DNA from: Candidatus Bathyarchaeota archaeon
GTDB taxonomy: Archaea; Thermoproteota; Bathyarchaeia; Bathyarchaeales; Bathycorpusculaceae
Assembly: GCA_026014705.1 (NCBI GenBank)
Contig: JAOZHU010000016.1
Location: 1 to 47,664 of the forward strand
Length of the DNA stretch: 47,664 bases
Direction of reading: 5' to 3'
Under the pieces are notes generated by a model, which saw only the letters and a program-made list of their open reading frames with translations, was not told the DNA's origin and searched no databases. The translations under genes were made by a program, and so were the position numbers. Positions 15,697-22,977 of the stretch are shown here, piece by piece (the stretch's first letter is position 1; every line of letters begins with the position of its first letter).

Positions 15697-17174
15697 AGCA
15701 GCCAGAAGTGCTTTTGACCTGTGACAGGACTTTAATGAGTAATTATCACGGCAACGAGTTCATAGGTTTCGGAACCTGTGCGCCCCCTAATTTCATTCCT
15801 GAGTGGTTCTACAGTTTCCTTTTTTTCCCGCCGATCAGAACAAGTAAAGGTGTGCCGTTTGCTGCGCCGTATGGATTACGAAAAGTAGAAGCTCAGCTTT
15901 TGAAAGAAGGCTTCAGCGTTGCCACGGTTAGCCCTCAACACTTGAAGCAGCATGCCAGCAGAGCGAAAGTCATAGGCATTCATGCGATGGACCCGTTTGG
16001 GTTGGGTCCTGCGTCAACCACTCTTGCGGCAATCTTGAAGAAGGAGCCTTATTTGGCGAAGCATTTTCAAGCGTTGTTATGCAGTTCAGCAGTTAAAGAA
16101 GCGAAAAAGAATGGCGCAAAGATAATTGTTGGTGGTCCCGGCGCGTGGCAGTTCCGGTATAGACCCCAGTTTGTTGAGGAATATGAAATAGACTGTGTGG
16201 TGGATGGTGAAGCGGAAAGCGCCCTTGGCGAAGTCTTCAAAACTGCCTTGAACGGCGGTGACTTGCCGAGGTACTATGACATTAGTGCCAAGGATGCGCC
16301 TGCCCTAGATGAAATTCCGAACATTGTGGGTCCTTCGATTAACGGGTTGGTTGAGATTGGGCGCGGCTGTTGCAGGGGCTGCGAATTCTGTAATGTGACG
16401 CTGAGGCCTCTGCGGTGGTATCCTTACGAGAAGATACTGCGGGAAATGAGCGTTAACAGGGCTGGAGGATTGAACATGTGTTGTCTTCATGCAGAAGATG
16501 TCATGCTTTACGGTTCCAGAAGCACTGTGCCTGACGACGCGAAGCTTGTTAAGTTGCATGAGTTGGTTATGAAGAACTGTGATAGCATAAGTTGGAGTCA
16601 CTGTTCGCTTGCTGCGGTGGCGGCTAACCCGAAGCTTTTTTCGCGGGTCTCTGAGATTATTCGCCGGAAGCAAACGTGGTGGGGAGCTGAAATCGGCATA
16701 GAAACGGGTTCACCTGCTTTAGCGAAGAAGATTATGCCTGCGAAGGCGCATCCGTTCAGGGCGGAAGAGTGGCCTGAAGTTGTCAAAGCGGGTATGGGCA
16801 TATTGCATGATAACATGATGGTTCCAGCGTGCACGTTGATTGTGGGGCTTCCTGAGGAGCGGGAAGAAGATGTGCTGAAGACGATGGAGTTGGTAGATGA
16901 CCTTAAACATTGCAGAAGCTTGATTGTGCCATTATTTTTTGTTCCGTTGGGTAGATTGCGAAGTAGAGACTGGTTCAAGACAGCGGAGATGACCGAGTTG
17001 CACAAGCAGTTGCTGTTTCAGTGCGCGGAGCATGATTTCTACTGGCTGGATGACCTTATTGATTTGGCGTTTGCGGGCAAGTGGTATGTGAGGTTTTTGA
17101 GGGAGTTTTACAGGGTTTTCGCGGGAATTGCCAAGCAGAAAGCGCGGAAAGTGGAAGTCAAAGTGCTGCAGTGA
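15693..17174 (+). CDS. Cobalamin-binding-type radical SAM protein
   Basis: A 493-residue protein from MKQPEVLLTC; GGGAGGCGG precedes this ATG, so the longer reading from 15642 is rejected. Residues about 60-210 form a Rossmann-like B12-binding region with VIGIHAMDPFGLGPAS, KIIVGGPGAW and DCVVDGEAES. The radical SAM cluster motif is GCCRGCEFCNV (CxxxCxxC), followed by TIM-barrel segments such as WGAEIGIETGSP and TLIVGLPEEREEDV. The family catalyses methylations or rearrangements; the substrate is unknown. The end of the gene lies 53 bases before tRNA-Asn. Confidence 0.85.
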   Translation: MKQPEVLLTCDRTLMSNYHGNEFIGFGTCAPPNFIPEWFYSFLFFPPIRTSKGVPFAAPYGLRKVEAQLLKEGFSVATVSPQHLKQHASRAKVIGIHAMDPFGLGPASTTLAAILKKEPYLAKHFQALLCSSAVKEAKKNGAKIIVGGPGAWQFRYRPQFVEEYEIDCVVDGEAESALGEVFKTALNGGDLPRYYDISAKDAPALDEIPNIVGPSINGLVEIGRGCCRGCEFCNVTLRPLRWYPYEKILREMSVNRAGGLNMCCLHAEDVMLYGSRSTVPDDAKLVKLHELVMKNCDSISWSHCSLAAVAANPKLFSRVSEIIRRKQTWWGAEIGIETGSPALAKKIMPAKAHPFRAEEWPEVVKAGMGILHDNMMVPACTLIVGLPEEREEDVLKTMELVDDLKHCRSLIVPLFFVPLGRLRSRDWFKTAEMTELHKQLLFQCAEHDFYWLDDLIDLAFAGKWYVRFLREFYRVFAGIAKQKARKVEVKVLQ

Positions 17175-17227
17175 ACGGCTAAACTTAAATAGTTTTGTTG
17201 AACTGAAAGTGGATAAGCGGTTGCTGT

Positions 17228-17304
17228 GCCGCCGTAGCTCAGCCCGGTAGAGCGGCTGGCTGTTAACCAGTCGGTCAAAGGTTCAAGTCCTTTCGGCGGC
17301 GCCA
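17228..17304 (+). tRNA. tRNA-Asn (GTT), CCA encoded
   Basis: A full cloverleaf can be drawn. The acceptor GCCGCCG pairs with CGGCGGC. The D arm is GCTC/GAGC with GG in the loop. The anticodon stem GCTGG/CCAGT holds the loop CTGTTAA with anticodon GTT. The T arm contains GGTTCAAGTCC. The discriminator G is at 17301, and CCA is encoded at 17302-17304. A TATA-like ACTTAAATAG lies about 40 bases upstream. The integrase gene just downstream makes its 3' end the probable insertion target of the next element. Confidence 0.97.
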
Positions 17305-17316
17305 CTCCAGTGGCGC
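17299..17316. repeat. Perfect inverted repeat across the tRNA 3' end (candidate attachment core)
   Basis: GCGCCAC (17299-17305) and GTGGCGC (17310-17316) flank TCCA. The left arm includes the last tRNA bases and CCA. A T-rich stretch follows, so it may also act as tRNA terminator. Short inverted arms around a small spacer are the usual shape of a tyrosine-recombinase crossover core. Confidence 0.45.
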
Positions 17317-17329
17317 ATTTATACTGTTT

Positions 17330-18766
17330 TTAGGTTGTTGCCGCATGTTGGATTAGCTGTTTTAGCTGGTTGCTCAGTAGGGTCAGTTGACGGTTTTCTA
17401 AGTCATCTGGCGTATTTTGGGTTGTTGCGCCTTCGGTTAGTGCGTTTCTGGTTAGGAGTTGTTCTGGGTTCATTCCCCATGCGCGTATAATTTCTTTTAG
17501 GGCGTCGATTTTGCTGATGTTTGTTTTTTGTTTTATTGATAGTCCTGAGGCTGCGTATATGTTGCGGAGTTTGTCTAGGCCTATGCTTTGGATGTCGTGG
17601 TAGGTGTCTACGGTGTGGCCCATCATGTAGTCAACGTAGTCTGGTTGGACGCCTAGGGCGAGGAGTTGTGTTTTGAAGTATTTGCGTAGGCTGTGGACTC
17701 TGAGGTCGTACATTCTGCCTTTGCGTTCTTTTAGGAGGTCTGCTTTTTGGTAGAGTTGGTGTATTAGTTTTCGGATTTGTTTTGGTCCTATGCTTTTTAG
17801 GTTTTTTCTCGTTTCGTCTCGGATTAGTGGTGAGTTGTCTGTGAGGTTTTCTGGCGGTAGCTTGATTGTGCCTTTTTTTCTTTGGTCTAAGTACAGTTTT
17901 AGGTATTGTGCTGCTTCTGCGCCGAGGAAGGTGTCGTAGTCGTGGTATTTTCCTTTGGTGATTTCGGCTTCTACGTGTATGTGGATGGGTACGCGGTTGT
18001 TTTCGATGTCTTCTTTTACGTGGCGGTACTGAAGCTTTGAGAAGGTGTCTTCTCTGAAGGCGCCTAAGGCTAAGCATGAGATTATGGTTTTCCCGCGGAG
18101 GTCGGTTATGTCGAGGAGTTTTGCTAGTTCTTCAGGTTTTGGTGCGCGGTCTTTGTAGGTTATTCTTCTGCTTAGGGGTTCGGATAGTTCGATTTTGGCG
18201 CCGTTGACGCGGTAGAAGGTTTTAACTGCTTTAATGTAGTTGTTGACTGCTCCTGGTTTGAGGCCGTCGTCTTGTAGTTCTGCGAGGTATTCGTTTAGGT
18301 ATCCTTGGTGGTTTTGGACTCTTTGGGGGTCTGGTATGTTTCCGACTGGCTTGATGTCTTGGATTATTAGGTCTGGGCTGTAGCCTAGCCAGGTTGCGTA
18401 TTTGTGGACGTTTACGGTGTAGAGGAGGCAGCTGTGGTGTGATCCTGAGCAGTGGCGTAGGAAGTGTCTTGCCATTTTGAGTAGGCTTTGGTTGTCGAAG
18501 ACGAAGGGAATTAGAGGTGGGCGTTCGCTGAGGAAGGCGGTTAGGATGTAGTTGACGAGGCCTTTTTCGTTGGCTGCTAAGACTTTGTTGAGGTCTAAGG
18601 TGACGGGGCTTTGCAGTTTCCATCCTCTTAGGCTGTGGGTGATGGTGATTTTGTTGTTTTGGATTTCTATTGGGAGATTGAGGCTTCTTAGTTCGTCAAC
18701 TGTGAGCTGTCGTGTTCGGATTATGGGTTGGCGGAGTATGGCTTGTGGAAATGCTTCGGCTGTCAT
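17330..18766 (-). CDS. Tyrosine integrase of the tRNA-Asn element
   Basis: A 478-residue recombinase. The core-binding domain covers about 95-205. Catalytic residues in order are R238 (LGAFRED), K271 (EITKGKYHDY), H358-S-L-R361, H384 (MMGHTVDTY) and nucleophile Y389. It is longer than typical archaeal integrases, with about 80 extra residues after the tyrosine. The 3' end lies 26 bases from the tRNA-Asn end, the classic position of an element integrase. Codons are strongly A/C-rich, unlike por or the radical SAM gene, which supports transfer. Its start overlaps the stop of the upstream gene (ATGA), so it is the last gene of a small operon beginning near 20243. Confidence 0.92.
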   Translation of the reverse strand: MTAEAFPQAILRQPIIRTRQLTVDELRSLNLPIEIQNNKITITHSLRGWKLQSPVTLDLNKVLAANEKGLVNYILTAFLSERPPLIPFVFDNQSLLKMARHFLRHCSGSHHSCLLYTVNVHKYATWLGYSPDLIIQDIKPVGNIPDPQRVQNHQGYLNEYLAELQDDGLKPGAVNNYIKAVKTFYRVNGAKIELSEPLSRRITYKDRAPKPEELAKLLDITDLRGKTIISCLALGAFREDTFSKLQYRHVKEDIENNRVPIHIHVEAEITKGKYHDYDTFLGAEAAQYLKLYLDQRKKGTIKLPPENLTDNSPLIRDETRKNLKSIGPKQIRKLIHQLYQKADLLKERKGRMYDLRVHSLRKYFKTQLLALGVQPDYVDYMMGHTVDTYHDIQSIGLDKLRNIYAASGLSIKQKTNISKIDALKEIIRAWGMNPEQLLTRNALTEGATTQNTPDDLENRQLTLLSNQLKQLIQHAATT

Positions 18767-19149
18767 TTTGTTGTGCCTTTTTTCTTTTCTTGAGTTTTTC
18801 GCTTCTCTGGCTGAAGCGCAGACTCGGTTTTACTTGTAGTTTTTTGAGAATTTAAGCGGCATTCTGAATTTTCTTTTGGTGGTAGTTGGCAGGCTTCGAG
18901 TTTCCTGAACTCGAGAATATCAGCTTTTAACAGCACTAAGCCTGAGGCTTTCGGGTCGCCACCGTGCAGAGTTGAGGGCTCTGCGTCCCTATCCCAGCTA
19001 AGTATCACGTACTGTTCACAATCATAGACTAGCCAACCGACTGCTTCTCTAGTTTGCGGTTTCATAGTCAGAGCAGGAGCCCTGTTGTAGAGTACGTGGT
19101 CGATGTACCGGATGAATATGAGGTCTTTAAGTTTGGAATCGGCGTTCAT
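18763..19149 (-). CDS. Element protein of unknown function (128 aa)
   Basis: Not recognised beyond resemblance in style to small proteins of archaeal integrated elements. Residues about 8-85 look like a compact beta-rich domain (DLIFIRYIDHVLYNR, GWLVYDCEQYVILSWDRD, GLVLLKADILEFRKL); the last 40 residues are polar, low-complexity and Lys/Thr-rich. It overlaps the integrase start by 4 bases and the upstream gene by 4 bases, so it is a middle member of a tightly coupled operon. A role in excision or regulation is possible but not shown. Confidence 0.65.
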   Translation of the reverse strand: MNADSKLKDLIFIRYIDHVLYNRAPALTMKPQTREAVGWLVYDCEQYVILSWDRDAEPSTLHGGDPKASGLVLLKADILEFRKLEACQLPPKENSECRLNSQKTTSKTESALQPEKRKTQEKKKGTTK

Positions 19150-19580
19150 TCCTGTTGGCTCCTAGTGGTTTTTCTTAGTCGGTTGTTTTTGCAGGGGTAG
19201 CAGCGTATGCCTTTGATCCACATTCCTGCTTTTCGGCAGTGAATTTCCCCGTTTGATGCCGCTCCGTCTAAGAACAAGCATAAAACGGAAACTGGGCTTT
19301 GGGTTTTGTCGTCTATGTACGTGGTAAGTTTTAGCTGTGGGTTGCCTTCCTCGTGGTTCTTAACGTATTCTTCTATGGCTTTGACTGCTATTTCGCTGAA
19401 GCCTCTGGAGCCTGCTTCTCTACGGGCGATTTCGCAGAATTTGCTGAGAACCTCTGTTTTTTCGAGTGGGAAGCTAAAACTTCGGATGAGGTGAATGTTA
19501 GTAGTATTAATTAATAGTTTATTTATTAATTGTTTTTTGTCTTGTTGTTGTGTTTCTTTGCTACTATTTTCTTCTGGCAT
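19146..19580 (-). CDS. Probable RHH-like regulator with C-terminal Cys knuckle (144 aa)
   Basis: A polar N-terminus (about 1-30) is followed by IRSFSFPLEKTEVLSKFCEI and the helix SEIAVKAIEEYVKNH, a layout like a ribbon-helix-helix or short helical DNA-binding domain. The C-terminal part has IHCRKAG and IRCYPCKNNR; the Cys could bind zinc. It overlaps the next gene by 4 bases and starts 10 bases after the zinc-finger microprotein. It is a candidate excisionase or repressor of the element; no family assignment is secure. Confidence 0.6.
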   Translation of the reverse strand: MPEENSSKETQQQDKKQLINKLLINTTNIHLIRSFSFPLEKTEVLSKFCEIARREAGSRGFSEIAVKAIEEYVKNHEEGNPQLKLTTYIDDKTQSPVSVLCLFLDGAASNGEIHCRKAGMWIKGIRCYPCKNNRLRKTTRSQQE

Positions 19581-19590
19581 GTTTGTGGGC

Positions 19591-19719
19591 TCACATGTTT
19601 CTGTAGCATTTTGGCAGGCGTCTTTTGGGTGTGTGGTCTAGGCGCCTTTTGCATTTTGGGCATTCAACTGGTGAAGCTATGCGGTTTTTCCAAGTATGTT
19701 GGCAGAAGGGGCAGTTCAT
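19591..19719 (-). CDS. Zinc-ribbon microprotein (42 aa)
   Basis: It begins MNCPFCQHTWKNR and continues VECPKCKRRLDH, giving two CPxC knuckles spaced 17 apart, a clear small zinc ribbon, followed by a basic tail. GGAGG lies 9 bases upstream. Its ATG overlaps the stop of the preceding ORF (ATGA). Such mini zinc ribbons are frequent in archaeal elements and usually bind nucleic acid. Confidence 0.7.
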   Translation of the reverse strand: MNCPFCQHTWKNRIASPVECPKCKRRLDHTPKRRLPKCYRNM

Positions 19720-19910
19720 GGCCAATGCGCCTCCACATCCTTACCTACCAAGCAGTTATGAGAGTGAATTTGCGGGCATTTCTTCTGATAGCAAGCAGTC
19801 ACGTGCAGAATTTCTACGGTTCTTTTACCTTTGAGTTCGCCCTCTATTGTAGTCTGGATTTGGCGAGCGCTGCACCAGCAGGAAGCTTGGATATTTTCGA
19901 AGTTAACCAC
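19716..19910 (-). CDS. Small Cys-containing element protein (64 aa)
   Basis: It starts at GTG 19910, inside GTGGTTAA where the upstream out-of-frame extension ends, and stops in an ATGA overlap with the zinc-ribbon gene. Both junctions support it as a real cistron. It has five Cys (for example ASCWCSARQ, CYQKKCPQ) and several His, so metal binding is plausible. No family is recognised. Confidence 0.5.
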   Translation of the reverse strand: MVNFENIQASCWCSARQIQTTIEGELKGKRTVEILHVTACYQKKCPQIHSHNCLVGKDVEAHWP

Positions 19911-19993
19911 ACACCGTCTTTTGCTTGAGGGTTATTCGGATTTTCTCGTCTAGGATGGTTTTGCCTATTCTGAGAAACTTCTCTATGGGTCGA
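19903..19993 (-). other. Out-of-frame continuation of the 86-aa ORF
   Basis: In the -1 frame the codons after CGACCC read P-I-E-K-F-L-R-I-G-K and go on for about 28 residues to TAA at 19903-19905. The segment has protein-like composition and ends exactly in an overlap with the next start. It indicates either a real frameshift mutation, a programmed -1 shift, or an assembly error. Confidence 0.45.
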
Positions 19994-20243
19994 AGAATTT
20001 GTCGTCTGGAATGTTTCCGCTGATTTGGGTGTACTGTTCTTTCCAGCAGAAATCTCGGATCGCCATGAGTTTTTCATCGTTTATGTTTTCGAACTGTTTT
20101 TTGAAGCCGCAGTTGCCAATCCAGACGCGGATTTCTGCTTTTCCATCATTTTCCAGAAGCTGATAGAGGCCTATTAGCTTGTTTGCTGAGGCTTGACGGG
20201 CATATTTTTCGAGGCTTTCCCAATCATCCACAAGATTAACCAA
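19983..20243 (-). CDS. Element protein of unknown function, first gene of the integrase operon (86 aa, probably frameshifted)
   Basis: It starts at TTG 20243 with AGGTGA 5 bases upstream of the start. It is a small soluble protein with the hydrophobic pattern NKLIGLYQLLENDGKAEIRVW. The frame ends in DKFFDP at 19983, but the -1 frame continues at once with PIEKFLRIGKTILDEKIRI and runs to 19903, where it overlaps the next gene. The parent protein was therefore probably about 115 residues long. A TATA-like CTTTTATTTC lies about 30 bases upstream, and an inverted-repeat operator sits further upstream. Confidence 0.55.
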   Translation of the reverse strand: MVNLVDDWESLEKYARQASANKLIGLYQLLENDGKAEIRVWIGNCGFKKQFENINDEKLMAIRDFCWKEQYTQISGNIPDDKFFDP

Positions 20244-20300
20244 TTCATGTCACCTAGAACTATGGTTGCAGCTAGGAAATAAAAGAAATGTGGCGTTGCG

Positions 20301-20360
20301 AAGGAAACTCCTACAGGGGCTCTTGAAGGAGTTTCCTTGGTGGGGCTTCGAAGGAAACTA
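20301..20360. promoter_or_regulatory. Operator upstream of the integrase operon
   Basis: AAGGAAACTCC (20301-20311) and GGAGTTTCCTT (20328-20338) are a perfect 11-base inverted pair; a third half-site AAGGAAACTA is at 20351-20360, in direct orientation with the first. All lie just upstream of the TATA-like sequence of the minus-strand operon, the position expected for a repressor or activator site. The 20244-20550 stretch otherwise holds only T-rich leader sequence. Confidence 0.55.
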
Positions 20361-20550
20361 TTCAAAAATGTTTAAAACTTTTCGTGTTGGTGTTCTGGCG
20401 ATTGGAAATATGAACAGTTTTAACTAAAGAAAGGCGCGGTGTTCTTTTTGGGCTGTGTTTTTGCGTTTTTGCTTTTTTCTGTTTTGGCGTTTTTTGGGGA
20501 AAATTAGAATAGGCAGTTTGGCGATAGGTTGCTAATTAGTTGGGTGGCGG

Positions 20551-22122
20551 GTGGAAGTTATGCGTAAAGGCCGATTGGCTCTTGTGGTTATCGTGATTTT
20601 GGTTATTGCTGTTGCTCTTCCAGTTATCTGGTATGTTGTAATTCGTGGCAGCAGTGGCGCGGCTGGCGGTGGAGGTTTGTCGCCTTCAGAGGCTCAACTG
20701 AAAGCCAGTGACGCGGCGGTTTACGCTGCTCTTAACAGCAGCTCTTTTGACGTTAGGGTTGAGAACAGGACGGCTTTCATGATTCAGGCTTCGCAGGATT
20801 TCCTAAGCTGGAATGTCTATGGGAACGCGAGCCTTTTGAATATTGGGCAGGGAACGTTTAGGCTGGAGCCTCTTGCGCCTCAGACGCTGAACTTCTTCAG
20901 CAACTATTCGCTTGCGCTGCAGAAAGGCTTGCCGAGGCATGACGTGGCTGACATCTACATGGCTGCTAACCTGACGCAGAACGATGCCGACACGTTCAAC
21001 TGCGAACCGATAGTACTCCAGGGCAACTATAACAACATGAGCATAGTCCCAGTGCCAGACAGGCTGGCGTGGGATTTGACCCAGCAGATAAAGCAGATAA
21101 ACGAGGGCGGCTTTGATGTTCAGAACCAGAAGGGTATAGGCTTGGCTTTGAATACGAAGGCCATCACGAACGAATGGTGCATTTTTGGCGACCCTACTGG
21201 CGACCCCTCAGGAATAGCATACTATTCCCATGAGCCGAATATGAAAATTAATGACTCGAGGGTTTCTGAGCTGACGAACCTTCAGTGGAAGCTTTTCTCA
21301 GAGTTCGCTCCCATACACGGTGAAAAGAAGACTTACAACGACTTTCCTTGGTGGGACAGCCAGAAACTGAGAGTTAACAATCCGGATGAAAATGGTCTAA
21401 GGGCTCAGCTGTTCAACCTCTGGTATCTTCACCCATACACTTTCAGCATCAAAGACAAGAATCTTATATTTGGCATAGAGGGCGTGAAGACCGACTTGCT
21501 CCAGTCCGCTGAACAGTTCAGAGCAATAAAAAGCATGTACCCCAACGGGATGCTGCAGACAGAATACATGGGACTTAGAGACCCAAGGTTCTTCTTTTAT
21601 GATGAGATGGACGACAGGTTCCACCACGGATCGAGCAACACCATCAGCGCGTTCGTCGGCGGCTGGGACGACTCGAAGGTTAGACATGGAGAAGATATCC
21701 AGAACAATCCCGGGTATGACTGGATTCAAAGTCAGAACGGTCCTGACCAGTTCTTGACAAGAAATTGGCCGTCCTATGATTTGGCGAAATTCATAATTGG
21801 CTATTTGAGGGGAAAGAAAGATTTGTTCGTGAAAGAAAATCCGCTAACAGAAATTATATTACCCTCTGTCCTGAGGACGGCTGGATTTCCAACGAATACT
21901 CATAATATTTACCCTCCACTTGCAGAAGGTTGTTCAATCAGGCAAGGGGCGGTCGGCATGCCTCAGAACGTGGCGCAGAGACTGCAGGCAAGCTATCCAA
22001 ACGTTCTTCTTGGTCCAGGAAATACTGTAAGCATCTTTTCATGCGCAGACGGTCTTAAGAAAGACGGTGCGAAAACGCTTTCAGCTGAATTCAACGATAT
22101 TAAAGTTTATCTCATGAAATGA
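20551..22122 (+). CDS. Membrane-anchored secreted protein of unknown function (about 520 aa)
   Basis: Start is GTG 20551 or ATG 20560 (MRKGRLALVV). One N-terminal helix (about 8-32, LVVIVILVIAVALPVIWYVV) and a Gly-rich linker precede about 480 residues outside the membrane. The domain is rich in Asn, Trp and Tyr, with several N-x-S/T glycosylation sequons (NSSS, NRT, NAS, NYS, NMS) and no motif I recognise. Segments such as DEMDDRFHHGSSNTIS and FVGGWDDSKVRHGED could carry metal-binding or catalytic His/Asp. It is the only large plus-strand gene of the element. Because it is surface-exposed and species-specific in look, adhesion, exclusion or enzymatic roles are all open. Confidence 0.65.
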   Translation: MEVMRKGRLALVVIVILVIAVALPVIWYVVIRGSSGAAGGGGLSPSEAQLKASDAAVYAALNSSSFDVRVENRTAFMIQASQDFLSWNVYGNASLLNIGQGTFRLEPLAPQTLNFFSNYSLALQKGLPRHDVADIYMAANLTQNDADTFNCEPIVLQGNYNNMSIVPVPDRLAWDLTQQIKQINEGGFDVQNQKGIGLALNTKAITNEWCIFGDPTGDPSGIAYYSHEPNMKINDSRVSELTNLQWKLFSEFAPIHGEKKTYNDFPWWDSQKLRVNNPDENGLRAQLFNLWYLHPYTFSIKDKNLIFGIEGVKTDLLQSAEQFRAIKSMYPNGMLQTEYMGLRDPRFFFYDEMDDRFHHGSSNTISAFVGGWDDSKVRHGEDIQNNPGYDWIQSQNGPDQFLTRNWPSYDLAKFIIGYLRGKKDLFVKENPLTEIILPSVLRTAGFPTNTHNIYPPLAEGCSIRQGAVGMPQNVAQRLQASYPNVLLGPGNTVSIFSCADGLKKDGAKTLSAEFNDIKVYLMK

Positions 22123-22124
22123 AA

Positions 22125-22274
22125 TTAAACACACAGATTTGGAGTTCCAAGGAAATTGCCCAAAGGCACACACCTTCCAGTCCATCCGGGAATTTCTTTA
22201 TCGCAACACTGCCCAGCTGGGCATTCCGAGTTGTAAACACACATTTTTGTGGGGCAGTCCGGGTCTGCCGGCAT
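22125..22274 (-). CDS. Cysteine-rich 49-residue peptide
   Basis: It starts MPADPDCPTKMC and continues with the pattern C-x4-C-x5-C-x4-CC-x10-C-x12-C (Cys 7, 12, 18, 23, 24, 35, 48). This is like disulfide-rich knottin or WAP-type mini-proteins, which are rare in Archaea. It begins 17 bases after the stop of the wHTH gene and ends 2 bases from the convergent secreted-protein gene. No secretion signal is seen, although a longer in-frame reading extends upstream to 22409 inside the wHTH gene. No strong Shine-Dalgarno is visible. The dense, regular Cys/Pro/Gly content is the main support. Confidence 0.4.
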   Translation of the reverse strand: MPADPDCPTKMCVYNSECPAGQCCDKEIPGWTGRCVPLGNFLGTPNLCV

Positions 22275-22290
22275 CGAGCCGCACCCTGTT

Positions 22291-22707
22291 TTACCCTGTT
22301 TTTCCTGCTTTTTCTTCCGGCTCGCCTGTGGCGTTGAGCAGAGCAAGCAGAAGCAAGGCTGCTTTCTGCTCTGTGATTTGGCTGAGCAGCTCTTCCAAGC
22401 TTGTTCCATCCAAAACTGAAGCCAAGAGGGCTTTAACCTGCAGTTTGTATAATGCTGCTCTCGAAGAGCTCGCCGGAGCCTGCTTAACTTGCGCGGTGTA
22501 TCCTGCTTCTTCCAGATGCTTGATTCTTTTGGTTAAGCTCGCGTAGTAAATGCCTCTGAGGTTTCCTTTCTTGTTTATCTGTTTTAGGAGGGCTTCCATC
22601 GTCTGCGGTCCCTTAACAGCTAAGGTTTCAAATATGGCGCGGTTTAGCTTAGCTTCTCTGCCTTTGAACACACTGAGTTCTGTGCCTTTCGTTTTCTTCC
22701 GCGCCAT
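22291..22707 (-). CDS. Winged-helix regulator of the element (138 aa)
   Basis: Residues about 20-75 form a winged helix: RAIFETLAVKGPQTMEALLK, then YYASLTKRIKHLEEAGY as recognition helix and wing entrance. The C-terminal half is helical and Leu/Ala-rich (LEELLSQITEQKAALLLLALL), probably a dimerisation coil. A TATA-like GTGTAATAAGC is on the minus strand about 60 bases upstream, and the 30-31 base repeats start 30 bases beyond it, so the gene may be controlled by those repeats or bind them. Confidence 0.65.
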   Translation of the reverse strand: MARKKTKGTELSVFKGREAKLNRAIFETLAVKGPQTMEALLKQINKKGNLRGIYYASLTKRIKHLEEAGYTAQVKQAPASSSRAALYKLQVKALLASVLDGTSLEELLSQITEQKAALLLLALLNATGEPEEKAGKTG

Positions 22708-22802
22708 AATAATAGGCTCCGCTGTTACAGGCTGGGGGGGAACAGAGGCGCTGGAACCTGCTTATTACACTTTTTGAGGCTTCAAAGGCTGGTTTGGTTC
22801 GA

Positions 22803-22977
22803 GGTAAAATTTTTACACGGGAGTAATGCCTTGGGCAAAATTTTTCTGGAGACCCTATTTATACAAAAACTGGGTTTTCATGGAGCAGGTTAAGGCGTAA
22901 TGCGGTTTTTTGTGGTGTTTTTGCGGGGTTGTTTCTACTGGAGGAAATTTTTGTCGGGTGCATTTCTACGGGAGAAA
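22803..22977. repeat. Cluster of imperfect 30-31 base repeats
   Basis: Four related units occur in two pairs. AAAATTTTTACACGGGAG near 22806 and AAAATTTTTCTGGAG near 22837 are 31 bases apart. GGGTTGTTTCTACTGGAGG at 22926 and GGGTGCATTTCTACGGGAG at 22956 are 30 bases apart. They fill the otherwise gene-free stretch 22708-22965 and reach into the 3' end of the next gene. Regular spacing near three helical turns suggests a binding array (operator or iteron). Confidence 0.45.

Noticed and set aside
18231-18623. 130-codon Arg/Pro-rich reading inside the integrase gene
   Set aside because: Shadow of the skewed integrase codons, with no protein-like pattern.
22803-22977. CRISPR array
   Set aside because: Units are imperfect, only four, and there are no unique spacers of constant length or cas genes in the window.
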